A DNA stretch of 64,000 bases from Pseudochrobactrum kiredjianiae (GTDB lineage Bacteria > Pseudomonadota > Alphaproteobacteria > Rhizobiales > Rhizobiaceae), in assembly GCF_030362795.1 (NCBI RefSeq), contig NZ_JAUCBM010000001.1, forward strand, positions 434,001 to 498,000, read 5' to 3'. Positions 1 to 7,887 of the stretch are shown in pieces. Each line of letters starts with the position of its first letter. Position 1 is the stretch's first letter. A program made the position numbers and the translations under genes. The notes beneath the pieces were generated by a model, which did no database searches, had not been told where the DNA came from, and worked only from the letters and a program-made list of their open reading frames with translations.

Positions 1-192
1 CGGATCGGCGAACCTTACATGTCGCGTCGTAATGATGAGCGCAATGGCGGTGGTCTGGGGCTTGGTCTGTTTATTGCCAAGACATTGCTGGAGCGTTCCG
101 GTGCATATATCTCCTTTGCCAACCGGCCGGAGCCTGGACAGAGCGGCGCAGAGATCACAATTGTCTGGGCGCGTCAGGCACTGACGGCTTAA
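1..192 (+). CDS. regB: RegB/ActS/PrrB-type redox sensor histidine kinase, C-terminal fragment
   Basis: Only the last 63 codons lie in the window; the 5' part is outside. The visible part is the end of a histidine kinase ATPase domain. It has a glycine-rich G2 box (GGGLGLGLFIAK) followed by LLERSGA, as in RegB/PrrB/ActS proteins. RegB is a membrane kinase that senses redox or quinone state and phosphorylates the RegA regulator, controlling respiration, carbon and nitrogen genes. A RegA-type regulator follows 170 bp downstream on the same strand, which supports the call. The sensor and membrane regions cannot be examined here, so the name rests on the ATPase end and the neighbour. Confidence 0.75.
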   Translation, partial: RIGEPYMSRRNDERNGGGLGLGLFIAKTLLERSGAYISFANRPEPGQSGAEITIVWARQALTA

Positions 193-361
193 ATATGATT
201 CTTTCATTCCGTCAATGTGGAGAAATTTGGTTTTTTGAATAAAATATTTGTGAAATGCTATCAATTTCGGCATTTTACATTAATAGTTACATTGCATATT
301 TGACTTTTTGACGCAGGCGCAGCAAGAAGTAAAAAGACAAAAGACGAGTAAGGAATACCTG

Positions 362-925
362 ATGGATGATATGAGTCAGGATGATCACCTTGCCATCGGC
401 AGTGATCCTTCGCTTCTTCTGGTTGATGATGATAAACCGTTTCTGCAGCGGCTCGCACGAGCTATGGAAAGTCGCGGCTTTACAGTGACAACAGCAGACT
501 CCGTTGAGGAGGGCATTGCTGCTGTGAAACTGGCTGCACCGGCCTATGCCGTTGTGGACATGCGTCTTGGTGACGGCAATGGTTTGGACATTATTGAGGC
601 TATTCGCACCAAGCGCGAAGATACCCGCGCAATTGTGCTGACCGGCTACGGCAATATTGCCACTGCGGTCAATGCGGTCAAAATCGGTGCTATTGATTAT
701 CTCTCCAAGCCTGCGGATGCGGATGAAGTTTTTGCAGCGCTCACACGCCGTGACGGTGAGAAGATTGCACCGCCGGAAAATCCGATGTCAGCAGATCGGG
801 TGCGCTGGGAGCATATTCAGCGTGTTTATGAAATGTGCGAGCGCAATGTTTCTGAAACCGCACGCCGTTTGAATATGCATCGCCGCACATTGCAGCGTAT
901 TCTTGCCAAACGCGCTCCGCGTTAA
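362..925 (+). CDS. regA: RegA/ActR/PrrA-type response regulator
   Basis: A 187-residue two-component regulator and the expected partner of the kinase upstream. The receiver domain spans about residues 17-130. It has the acidic pocket DDD at 22-24, the phospho-accepting Asp66 (VVDMRLG) and the conserved Lys116 (LSKPAD). A proline-containing linker leads to a Fis-type helix-turn-helix at about 145-185 (NVSETARRLNMHRRTLQRIL), the short DNA-binding domain typical of RegA/ActR/PrrA. The ATG at 362 follows a purine-rich AAGGAA sequence and gives the usual family length; a longer TTG reading at 308 is less likely. The 170 bp gap after regB suggests its own promoter. The family call is firm. Confidence 0.9.
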   Translation: MDDMSQDDHLAIGSDPSLLLVDDDKPFLQRLARAMESRGFTVTTADSVEEGIAAVKLAAPAYAVVDMRLGDGNGLDIIEAIRTKREDTRAIVLTGYGNIATAVNAVKIGAIDYLSKPADADEVFAALTRRDGEKIAPPENPMSADRVRWEHIQRVYEMCERNVSETARRLNMHRRTLQRILAKRAPR

Positions 926-966
926 GGTTTTATGATATGTGCCGGCTGATCAGGTCAGTCGGCATT

Positions 967-1023
967 AGAGCGCCGTGTGCCGGATCGGCACACAAAGGAC
1001 GCTCTAACACTTTAAAAATTATG
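967..1023 (+). repeat. Family A palindromic element, left module only
   Basis: AGAGCGCC-GTGTGCC...GGCACAC-AAAGGAC-GCTCT forms an imperfect hairpin followed by AACACTTTAAAAATTATGC. This matches the left half of the full A elements at 17703-17806 and 22349-22449. The right-hand palindrome is absent. The element ends next to the stop codon of the MmcB gene (1025-1027), between two convergent genes, where it may also act as a transcription end. Confidence 0.8.
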
Positions 1024-1024
1024 C

Positions 1025-1510
1025 TTACGTGCGTGGCATCGCCACGCCTGCCATTTCCGCGAGTGTCAGCCGGTTAGCACCAATCCTTGCCAGTTGTAAT
1101 GTCAGAGCCTTGCGTGTGGCTGGTGCAAGTTTGTGTTCTGGCGCATCACGCAGAATTTCCCCGCCATATCCGTCTGAGAGAATAAAACCGCAATCTTCAG
1201 GGAAAATGTCGCGCGGGACTTGTTCGTGAGTGGCAAAAAACAACCGGTCGCAATAATTGCGGTAATCCGGCCATTTCTGATCGGCCTTCCAGTCCTCGAC
1301 CGATGATTTGATTTCTATAATCCAGATTTCGCCTTTGCGGGTCAGACCAATCAGGTCAGCCCGTCTGCCGGAACGCAAAGAAACTTCCGGCAAAACGTGA
1401 ATATTCAGATCAAGACACAGGCGCTGTACACCACGGCGAACCAGCAAAGCTAATTCTGACTGACGACCGTCTATGAGCGGATGTTGCTGAAAAGGTGAGA
1501 TAATCGGCAT
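1025..1510 (-). CDS. mmcB: MmcB family DNA repair protein
   Basis: A 161-residue protein with the MmcB signature: a RADLIGL...IIEIKSS core followed by DWKADQKWPDYRNYCDRLFFA. The spaced acidic residues and E-x-K resemble a PD-(D/E)xK nuclease fold. In Caulobacter the mmcB gene is LexA-controlled and linked to damage tolerance; the biochemical activity is not established. The start was placed at the ATG at 1510 (MPIISPFQQHP), because an upstream in-frame extension of 18 residues looks non-coding and homologues begin near here. It converges with regA and diverges from the L,D-transpeptidase gene. No LexA box was identified with confidence upstream. Confidence 0.8.
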   Translation of the reverse strand: MPIISPFQQHPLIDGRQSELALLVRRGVQRLCLDLNIHVLPEVSLRSGRRADLIGLTRKGEIWIIEIKSSVEDWKADQKWPDYRNYCDRLFFATHEQVPRDIFPEDCGFILSDGYGGEILRDAPEHKLAPATRKALTLQLARIGANRLTLAEMAGVAMPRT

Positions 1511-1675
1511 ATTTGTCTGTTGTTTCCGGATATTGCTTTTGCAGGCAATATAATTGACTGTCACTTTTGATGGGGACTTATAAAAAAGATAATCATGGTT
1601 AATCTTTGGTTAATCATCAGTAATTACTCTCCTGACAACAATCATCACTGCAAAAACGATTTTCTGAGGGGAAAA

Positions 1676-2296
1676 ATGGTGTTCAGAAATGCTCTCTCTG
1701 CTGCCGGTTTTATTCTGACACTGGGTTTGGTCGGTTGCTCGACCACGGCACCTTTTCAGACCAGCACAGCATCCTATTCCAGCGTGACTGATGCAAGCTA
1801 TGTGCTGCCAACTGTTCCTGTTCAGAAAATCGCACCGGAATATCGCCGCCAGCTGGTTAAATACGATACCAAAGAAGCGCCGGGCACGATCATTGTCGAT
1901 ACGCAGAACAAATTTTTGTACCTTGTGGAGCCGGACGGCAAAGCAATGCGTTATGGTATCGGTGTCGGTCGTGAAGGCTTTCAGTGGAAGGGTAGTGCCA
2001 AAGTTGCCATGAAGCGGGAATGGCCGACATGGACACCACCTGCGCCGATGATCAAGCGTCAGCCTGAACTGGCGAAATATGCCGGTGGTATGCAGCCTGG
2101 TCTGAATAATCCGCTGGGTGCCCGTGCGCTATATTTATATAAAGGCGGACGCGATAGCGGCTATCGTTTGCATGGCACACCGGAATGGTGGTCAATCGGC
2201 AAGAATGTTTCTTCCGGCTGCATTCGTCTGATTAATCAGGACATTATAGACTTGCATGACCGCGCCAGTGTTGGCGCCAAGGTTGTCGTGCTTTAA
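1676..2296 (+). CDS. L,D-transpeptidase (YkuD domain) lipoprotein
   Basis: A 206-residue envelope protein. The N-terminus is a lipoprotein signal peptide with lipobox LVGC, so Cys is the likely lipidation site. The YkuD/ErfK domain carries the catalytic motif HGTPEWWSIG...SSGCIRL, with the active Cys in SGCIR. Enzymes of this family form 3-3 peptidoglycan crosslinks or attach outer-membrane proteins to peptidoglycan, and Rhizobiales carry many paralogues. The ATG at 1676 follows a GAGGGG ribosome-binding site; an in-frame ATG at 1595 would place 27 unlikely residues before the signal peptide. The substrate cannot be told from sequence. Confidence 0.88.
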   Translation: MVFRNALSAAGFILTLGLVGCSTTAPFQTSTASYSSVTDASYVLPTVPVQKIAPEYRRQLVKYDTKEAPGTIIVDTQNKFLYLVEPDGKAMRYGIGVGREGFQWKGSAKVAMKREWPTWTPPAPMIKRQPELAKYAGGMQPGLNNPLGARALYLYKGGRDSGYRLHGTPEWWSIGKNVSSGCIRLINQDIIDLHDRASVGAKVVVL

Positions 2297-2309
2297 TTTC
2301 TTATATAAT

Positions 2310-2412
2310 AGAGCATTTCCAGTTTATCCTGACTTATAGGAAATGCTCTATCTTTTTGTTTTTACGCGCATCTTTTCCGAAAAACGGTTCCCACTTTTCG
2401 GGATGCGCTCTA
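2310..2412 (-). repeat. Family B palindromic element, complete, reverse orientation
   Basis: About 103 bp. AGAGCATTTCC...GGAAATGCTCT (right module) is followed by TTACGCGCATC...CCGAAAAACGG...CTTTTCGGGATGCGCTCT (left module read in reverse). It has the same order and length as the B element at 49343-49446 on the opposite strand. It sits between the L,D-transpeptidase gene and the shared terminator. Confidence 0.85.
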
Positions 2413-2419
2413 GATAACA

Positions 2420-2450
2420 AAAAAACGCGGCTGTCTCAGCCGCGTTTTTT
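2420..2450. terminator. Bidirectional rho-independent terminator
   Basis: A perfect 14-bp stem AAAAAACGCGGCTG / CAGCCGCGTTTTTT with a 3-nt loop lies between the convergent L,D-transpeptidase and nfuA genes. It has A/T runs on both sides, so it can end transcription from both. Confidence 0.92.
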
Positions 2451-2467
2451 AATGCCTGATGGAAAAA

Positions 2468-3034
2468 TCAGATAGCTTCGACCTGTAGCACTTCCGGTAC
2501 GAAATGCTTGAGCAGGTTCTGGATGCCGTGTTTCAGGGTGGCTGTTGAAGACGGACAACCGGCGCAAGCGCCTTTCATGTGCAGATAAACAACGCCGTGC
2601 TCAAAACCACGGAAAGTGATATCGCCGCCATCCTGCGCAACGGCAGGGCGAACGCGGGTTTCGATCAGCTCTTTGATGGTTTCAACGATTTCGGCATCAG
2701 AGTCAGCGAAGAATTCGCCTTCTGAGTGGTCGTGACCTTTGGCCTGCTCTGTCGCCATCACCGGCGCGCCGGACATCATATGTTCCATGATAGTGCCGAG
2801 GATGGCTGGTTTCAGATGCTGCCACTCCGCGCCGTCTTTGCTGACAGTGATGAAATCATAGCCGAAGAAAACGCCGTTGACGCCCGGTACTGCGAAGAGT
2901 TTGGCAGCAAGCGGCGAAGTATTGGACGCGCTGTCGGCATCACGGAAATCGGCGGTGCCTTCCGGCATAACCACTTTGCCCGGCAGGAATTTCAAGGTTG
3001 CCGGATTTGGTGTGGCTTCAGTCTGGATGAACAT
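2468..3034 (-). CDS. nfuA: NfuA-like NifU family Fe-S cluster protein
   Basis: A 188-residue protein with two parts. Residues 1-90 are an Nfu N-terminal domain (MFIQTEATPNPATLKFLPG) that helps target recipient proteins. Residues about 110-185 are a NifU C-terminal domain with the CxxC pair in KGACAGCPSS, which holds a labile 4Fe-4S cluster at a dimer interface. The family passes Fe-S clusters to apo-proteins such as aconitase and lipoate synthase. The start ATG follows a strong AGGAGG site at ideal spacing. It is monocistronic and convergent with the upstream gene. The family call is firm; clients are unknown. Confidence 0.92.
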   Translation of the reverse strand: MFIQTEATPNPATLKFLPGKVVMPEGTADFRDADSASNTSPLAAKLFAVPGVNGVFFGYDFITVSKDGAEWQHLKPAILGTIMEHMMSGAPVMATEQAKGHDHSEGEFFADSDAEIVETIKELIETRVRPAVAQDGGDITFRGFEHGVVYLHMKGACAGCPSSTATLKHGIQNLLKHFVPEVLQVEAI

Positions 3035-3349
3035 AAAAGTCCTCCTTTTGGATATACAAGCTGTGATTGCTCACATGGTGTTTATTGGGGCGGAACACAA
3101 TGCGACAAATTAAATATTTGAGTCAGGGCTGACATTAGCGGAGGCACGCAGAAAATGAAACTGCTGTCTTTATTAGACTGTGCGGCTCACGCTTAATTGC
3201 TGAGACCATCGGAGTGCCTGCGAAGCAGGGCGTTCAGTGTTCTGATTGTGCAGCATTGTGATGTTTGCAGCTGCACCCCGCCAGTCCCTTCTGCTATCAT
3301 TTATATACGCATAAGGGACTGTGGTTGTATTCAGAGCCGGAATAGGGCT
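3035..3349. other. Intergenic region with a long-loop inverted repeat
   Basis: No convincing gene. The right-hand part (3287-3322) contains AGTCCCTT...AAGGGACT, perfect 8-bp arms around a 21-nt loop, without a T-run. The part next to 3035 holds the nfuA ribosome-binding site and presumably its promoter. It was inspected for a tRNA or known small RNA and none was recognised. Confidence 0.4.
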
Positions 3350-3841
3350 TTACGCAACAGCATCAATGTCTTCGTCAGAGAGATCTGCCGGAATAACCGT
3401 AACCGGAACGGGGAATGAGGCACCGCGTCCGGCAATGGACTGTACCAGAGGCCCCGGACCTTCTTTGCCGGAACCGGCAGCCAGTACCAGAATGGCAATA
3501 TCCTGATCTTCTTCGATCAGGCTATAAATTTCTTCCGTTGTCTGTCCTTCACGCACAATCAGCTCAGGCTCAATGCCGTATTGCTCACGCAATTGTGTGG
3601 CATATTTATTGAGCGCTGTTTGCGCACGTTCCAGTGCTTCGGCGCGCATAATATTGCCAACGCCGAGGAATTGCTGAAAATCTGAGGGGTCGATAACGAA
3701 AAGCAGTACCAATGCGCCGCCGGTATTTCGAACACGGCGTGAGGCATAAGCAACTGCACGTCCGCATTCGGGCGTTTCATCGATTGAGACTAAAAATTTA
3801 CGGCGGTGGCCGGCTTCCCGGCTAAGACGTTTTGAAACCAT
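3350..3841 (-). CDS. Universal stress protein (UspA family)
   Basis: A 163-residue single-domain Usp protein. It begins with FLVSIDETPECGRAVAYASRRV, the usual first strand and helix, and ends with VLAAGSGKEG...PVPVTVIP, where Usp proteins bind nucleotide. The glycine motif is degenerate compared with ATP-binding Usps, so nucleotide binding is uncertain. The start was placed at the ATG at 3841 (MVSKRLSREAG); a longer reading adds 12 residues with no clear ribosome-binding site. In related genomes this gene sits close to trpS and nfuA, as here. The physiological role is unknown beyond general stress association. Confidence 0.82.
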   Translation of the reverse strand: MVSKRLSREAGHRRKFLVSIDETPECGRAVAYASRRVRNTGGALVLLFVIDPSDFQQFLGVGNIMRAEALERAQTALNKYATQLREQYGIEPELIVREGQTTEEIYSLIEEDQDIAILVLAAGSGKEGPGPLVQSIAGRGASFPVPVTVIPADLSDEDIDAVA

Positions 3842-4141
3842 GCGCGGGAATTTGCCACTCAATGGGCGATACTGCAAGATGACAATTTTGTGGCGGCGCG
3901 AAAATTTAACAATTTGGCCGGAAAGAAATATCTGCCTTTATTCATCCGGATTTGGCAGTCGTTGCGGAGAAAACCGCATTTATCTTGTCTTTTCAGATGT
4001 TTCATGTTCGAAAGAGACAGCGAACTTTCTGCATATTGGCCGTTCCATCTTGCTGTGCAGTCGAATGATTTTTTATGTGCAACAGAGTTTTAATCGGCTT
4101 CAAACCGGTCTCCGGTTGCAGCATGTAAGGCAAATTTCAAA
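3842..4141. other. Divergent promoter region, no gene seen
   Basis: About 300 bp separate the divergent usp and methyltransferase genes. Short open frames here have no codon bias, no ribosome-binding site and no family resemblance. It must contain promoters for both genes, but no clear -35/-10 pair was singled out. Confidence 0.4.
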
Positions 4142-4888
4142 ATGACCAAGACTTATGGCAAGCTGGCTTCACGCGTTTACGAATTGGATAAGCCGGTCGG
4201 GCGCTCTTTCGGTGATGTGGAATTCTATCTCGAACGCCTGAAATCTGTCGCAGGCCCCATGCTTGAACCGGCTACAGGCAATGGCCGTATGCTGGTGCCA
4301 CTGGCACAGGCAGGCCATAGTGTCAGCGGTTTTGATCTGTCGCCCGAAATGCTTGCTTTATGCAAAGCCAATTGCGCGCAATATGGTGTGGAAGCTGAAC
4401 TGAGTGAGCAGGGGTTCACGACATTCCGCTATGCGCAGAAATTCGCGGCTATTGTACTGCCAGCCGGTTCTTTTCAGCTGCTGACCGATGTTGTTGATGC
4501 GATGAGCTTCCTGCGACGCAGCAAAGAGGCGCTGACACCGAACGGAAAATTGCTGCTGGATATTTCCGTTACCGGTGGTTTTATGGATCATGCACCGCGT
4601 GCGCGTCATTGGCAGGATGGCGAGGATTTGCTGACCTTGCAGGAAATGCGCACCGCAACGGACTATGCCAGACAGCTGGTGACATCGCAGCTGCGCTATG
4701 AACTGTGGCGCAACACGCAACTGGTAGAGACAGAGATGGAACTGTTTTCATTGCGCTGGTGGGGAATGTTCGAGCTGGAGCTGGCACTGCGGGAGGCAGG
4801 CTTTACGCAAATCAAAATCTTTGGTGATTATCAAGCAGATAGTCTTGATACAGGTTCGGTCAGCACACTGACTTTTGAAGCGCAATAG
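4142..4888 (+). CDS. Class I SAM-dependent methyltransferase
   Basis: A 248-residue protein with a class I methyltransferase fold. Motif I appears as MLEPATGNGRMLVPLAQAG (about residues 40-58), then the acidic end of strand 2 in VSGFDLSPEML, and motif IV-like IVLPAGSFQLL. The C-terminal half (RYELWRN...LFSLRWWGMFELELALREAGF) matches methyltransferases of small molecules rather than rRNA or DNA enzymes. The substrate cannot be assigned. It is transcribed alone, diverges from usp and converges with trpS at a strong terminator. Confidence 0.8.
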   Translation: MTKTYGKLASRVYELDKPVGRSFGDVEFYLERLKSVAGPMLEPATGNGRMLVPLAQAGHSVSGFDLSPEMLALCKANCAQYGVEAELSEQGFTTFRYAQKFAAIVLPAGSFQLLTDVVDAMSFLRRSKEALTPNGKLLLDISVTGGFMDHAPRARHWQDGEDLLTLQEMRTATDYARQLVTSQLRYELWRNTQLVETEMELFSLRWWGMFELELALREAGFTQIKIFGDYQADSLDTGSVSTLTFEAQ

Positions 4889-4901
4889 AAAACAGACAAT
4901 A

Positions 4902-4929
4902 AAAAAGGCAGGGAATTCCCTGCCTTTTT
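4902..4929. terminator. Bidirectional terminator, perfect palindrome
   Basis: The 28-bp perfect palindrome AAAAAGGCAGGGAA/TTCCCTGCCTTTTT lies between the convergent methyltransferase and trpS genes and would stop transcription from both sides. Confidence 0.93.
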
Positions 4930-4949
4930 AATGTTCGGATTAGACTCTG

Positions 4950-6017
4950 TTAGTTCTGCAGAAAGCCGACAATATCACGCACATTGTGCATGGTTTCTTC
5001 GGCAATCACGGAGGCGCGTTCGCCACCATCACGCAGAACACCATCAATATAGGCCGGATCATTCACCAGACGACGCATTTCCTGCGTAATCGGTGAGAGT
5101 TGCGCGACGGCGAGTTCAGCAAGCGATGCTTTGAATTCAGAGAATTGCTTGCCGCCGAAATCACGCAATACGGCTGCCTTGTCCGTGTTTGTCAGTGCCG
5201 CAAAAATGCCGATCAGATTATCCGCTTCCGGACGACCTTCCAGTCCTTCCACTTCTGAAGGAATGGCATCGGCATCGGTCTTCGCCTTACGGATCTTCTT
5301 GGTGATGGTTTCTTCATCATCAATCAGATTGATACGCGACAGGTCAGACGGATCGGATTTCGACATTTTCTTGGTGCCGTCACGCAGCGACATGATGCGC
5401 ATGGCAGGGCCGGAAATCATCGGTTCGGTCAGCGGGAAGAAGCCCGAAACTGTTTCATCGCCAACAGCCATTTCCACGCCGATGCCGAGCGAGGCAATGC
5501 GGTCGGAATAGTCATTGTTGAATTTCTGCGCGATGTCGCGTGTCAGCTCAAGATGCTGTTTCTGATCGTCGCCAACCGGCACATGGGTGGCGCGATAAAG
5601 CAGAACGTCAGCGGCCATCAGGCTCGGATAAGCCAGCAGACCAAGCGAAGCATTTTCGCGATCTTTACCGGCTTTATCTTTGAACTGCGTCATGCGGTTC
5701 ATCCAGCCGACACGTGCAATACAATTGAACACCCAGGCAAGTTCCGCATGTTGTCTTACGCGGCTCTGATTGAAGACAATGCTCTTTTTCGGATCAAGAC
5801 CGGCAGCCAGATAGGCCGCTGTAAGTTCACGTGTGGAGCTCAAAAGCTCTGCGGGATCCGGCAAGATCGTCAGGGCATGCATATCCACGACGCAATAGAT
5901 GCACTCTTTTTCATCCTGCAAGGCGACCCAACGCTTTAATGCGCCAAGATAATTGCCGAGGTGAAGATTGCCGGTTGGTTGTGCGCCGGAGAAAATCCGT
6001 TCTTTAAAGGTGTTCAT
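4950..6017 (-). CDS. trpS: Tryptophanyl-tRNA synthetase
   Basis: A 355-residue class I aminoacyl-tRNA synthetase that charges tRNA-Trp. The HIGH-like motif is in [17 protein letters not shown] near the N-terminus. The second ATP-binding signature is [10 protein letters not shown] at about residue 205. Length is normal for bacterial TrpS. The ATG at 6017 has AGGA nine bases upstream; a TTG three codons earlier has no better signal. It lies downstream of murJ on the same strand, but a strong hairpin terminator separates them, so trpS probably has its own promoter in the 145 bp before it. Confidence 0.96.
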   Translation of the reverse strand: MNTFKERIFSGAQPTGNLHLGNYLGALKRWVALQDEKECIYCVVDMHALTILPDPAELLSSTRELTAAYLAAGLDPKKSIVFNQSRVRQHAELAWVFNCIARVGWMNRMTQFKDKAGKDRENASLGLLAYPSLMAADVLLYRATHVPVGDDQKQHLELTRDIAQKFNNDYSDRIASLGIGVEMAVGDETVSGFFPLTEPMISGPAMRIMSLRDGTKKMSKSDPSDLSRINLIDDEETITKKIRKAKTDADAIPSEVEGLEGRPEADNLIGIFAALTNTDKAAVLRDFGGKQFSEFKASLAELAVAQLSPITQEMRRLVNDPAYIDGVLRDGGERASVIAEETMHNVRDIVGFLQN

Positions 6018-6154
6018 TTTAGTCAATCCTGAAGCTGGTGGAGAGCCGTTCGAGCGCGATTATCGTGCTTTCGTATATTGATAATCAAATTGCTCTGGGG
6101 TTGCTTTTAAGGTCGGCATATGTGGTTTGGACGCATGCTGCCGATCTTTGGCGA

Positions 6155-6196
6155 AAAAATATCCGGAAGGCAGGTGTGTAATCCTGTCTTCCGGAT
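6155..6196 (-). terminator. Terminator of murJ
   Basis: ATCCGGAAG-CAGG / CCTG-CTTCCGGAT arms (14 bp, one mismatch) with an 8-nt loop are followed on the minus strand by ATTTTTTCG. It lies 45 bp beyond the murJ stop codon. Confidence 0.85.
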
Positions 6197-6241
6197 GCGC
6201 TATTACTGCCAGAGTGCGGAAGTGCAATCAAGTGCAATTTA

Positions 6242-7828
6242 TTAGTCTGTTTTGGCAGGTGCTTGTTTTTTACGGCCGCGCATATTGCCTTTGACAGAGG
6301 AGAGGCTGGCACCGCCAATGGCAAAAACAGTTGCGAAATAAACAATCATACTGCCGGTGACGAGCAGACCGAGCGTGGTTGCCTGAATGGCAAAACCGGC
6401 CTGTCTGCTTAAGTAAAACTCCAGATAATCAGAGGCGAAATACAAAGCGGCTGCCATGATAGCGGCGGCAATAATCATTCGTGGAATACGGCGGATCAGA
6501 CCGGCATCATAATCCCAATGCTTACGCCAGATCAGTAAAACGAACAACAGTATAGCATTGACCCAGCCTGCTGTGATTTCCGCCGTGGCAATACCGGATG
6601 GGCCGAAATGCGGGAACAGTGTCAGTGCCAATGCCACATTCACCACCACCGAAATACCGGCGAAAATCATCGGTGTACGTGTGTCTTCACGGGCAAAAAA
6701 TCCCGGAAGAAAGGCTTTAATCAGCACAAAGGCAGGCAGGCCAAGACCGTAGACAGCCAAAATCTGCGACACAATCAGAGTGGATTCAGGACCGAACTTT
6801 CCACGCTCAAAGAGCAGGCGCACCAGCGGCTCGGAGAAAACCAGCAAAGCTGCCGCCGCAGGCAGAGTCAGAAACAGTGTGAATTCGACGGAGCGGTTTT
6901 GTAAGTTGCCTGCCTCTTTCAGATCGCCGCTGCGTAGTGCGCGTGCCAATTCCGGTAGTAAAACAGTGGCAACGGCAATACCAACCACACCAAGTGGCAA
7001 TTGATAAAACCGGTCGGCATAGACGAGGGAAGACACCGCACCATCAGAGCTTGAAGCAATATTGGTATTGATCAGCAGATTGATCTGGGTGATGCCGCCG
7101 GTAATAGCGGCAGGCAGTGCCAGTACCAGAAGGCGGCGGACATTGGGGGTCAGTTTAGGCCGACGAAAGCCGATTTTAATACCGGCACGGCGCACGGCAA
7201 ACCAGACGATCCCCAGTTGCACCACACCCGCCGCCATAACACCCCATGACAGCGCATAACCGATTTGCAGCGGATCATAATTCTGCATCCATGCAAGGAT
7301 CAGCGCACCAATCAGAATGAAGTTCAGAAACACCGGTGCAATCGCCGCTGCAAAATATTTATGTAGGCTGTTAAGCATGCCGCCCATCATCGCCGCCAGT
7401 GACATACAGGCAAGATAGGGGAACATGATCATCGCCAGACTGACCGTATTCTCAAATTTCACCGGATCATCGGTGAAGCCCGGCGCAATCACTGTGCTGA
7501 CCAGAAACGGCATGGAGAGTTCCATGGCGATGGTCAGACCGAGCAGAATGGTAAATAGCACGCCGAAGACTTCTTCGGAAAAGCGTTTTGCCCCATCCAT
7601 GCCGTTTTTCTCAATCTCTTTGGCAAAGAGCGGTACGAACGCGGTATTAAACGCGCCTTCGGCGAACAGACGGCGAAAAGTATTCGGGAAGCGGAAAGCC
7701 GTGTTGAACGCATCGGCGACCGGGCCTGTGCCGAGAAAAGCCGCCATCAGCATTTCACGGGTAAAACCGAAAATTCTGCTCATCAGCGTGCCGGAAGCAA
7801 CAGTTGCGAATTTTTTCAGCAGGCTCAT
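6242..7828 (-). CDS. murJ: Lipid II flippase MurJ (MviN)
   Basis: A 528-residue MOP-superfamily membrane protein with about 14 hydrophobic segments. It begins with LLKKFATVASGTLMSRIFGFTREMLMAAFLG, the typical MurJ start. It also has the conserved RRLFAEGAFNTAFVPLF segment, whose arginine and glutamate lie in the central cavity. MurJ moves lipid-linked peptidoglycan precursors across the inner membrane and is normally essential. The last 20 residues are basic and cytoplasmic. It follows glnD by only 59 bp on the same strand, so the two are probably co-transcribed, an arrangement conserved in Rhizobiales. A strong terminator follows. Confidence 0.95.
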   Translation of the reverse strand: MSLLKKFATVASGTLMSRIFGFTREMLMAAFLGTGPVADAFNTAFRFPNTFRRLFAEGAFNTAFVPLFAKEIEKNGMDGAKRFSEEVFGVLFTILLGLTIAMELSMPFLVSTVIAPGFTDDPVKFENTVSLAMIMFPYLACMSLAAMMGGMLNSLHKYFAAAIAPVFLNFILIGALILAWMQNYDPLQIGYALSWGVMAAGVVQLGIVWFAVRRAGIKIGFRRPKLTPNVRRLLVLALPAAITGGITQINLLINTNIASSSDGAVSSLVYADRFYQLPLGVVGIAVATVLLPELARALRSGDLKEAGNLQNRSVEFTLFLTLPAAAALLVFSEPLVRLLFERGKFGPESTLIVSQILAVYGLGLPAFVLIKAFLPGFFAREDTRTPMIFAGISVVVNVALALTLFPHFGPSGIATAEITAGWVNAILLFVLLIWRKHWDYDAGLIRRIPRMIIAAAIMAAALYFASDYLEFYLSRQAGFAIQATTLGLLVTGSMIVYFATVFAIGGASLSSVKGNMRGRKKQAPAKTD

Positions 7829-7887
7829 GAACGGGTCTCTTTGAAATGGAATGATGATCAGAAGGTACAGCTTTGTCTTAAACTTGT

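Noticed and set aside
3035-3349. Possible tRNA or small RNA between usp and nfuA
   Set aside because: Only one long-loop inverted repeat is present. No cloverleaf, T-arm or known RNA motif could be recognised.
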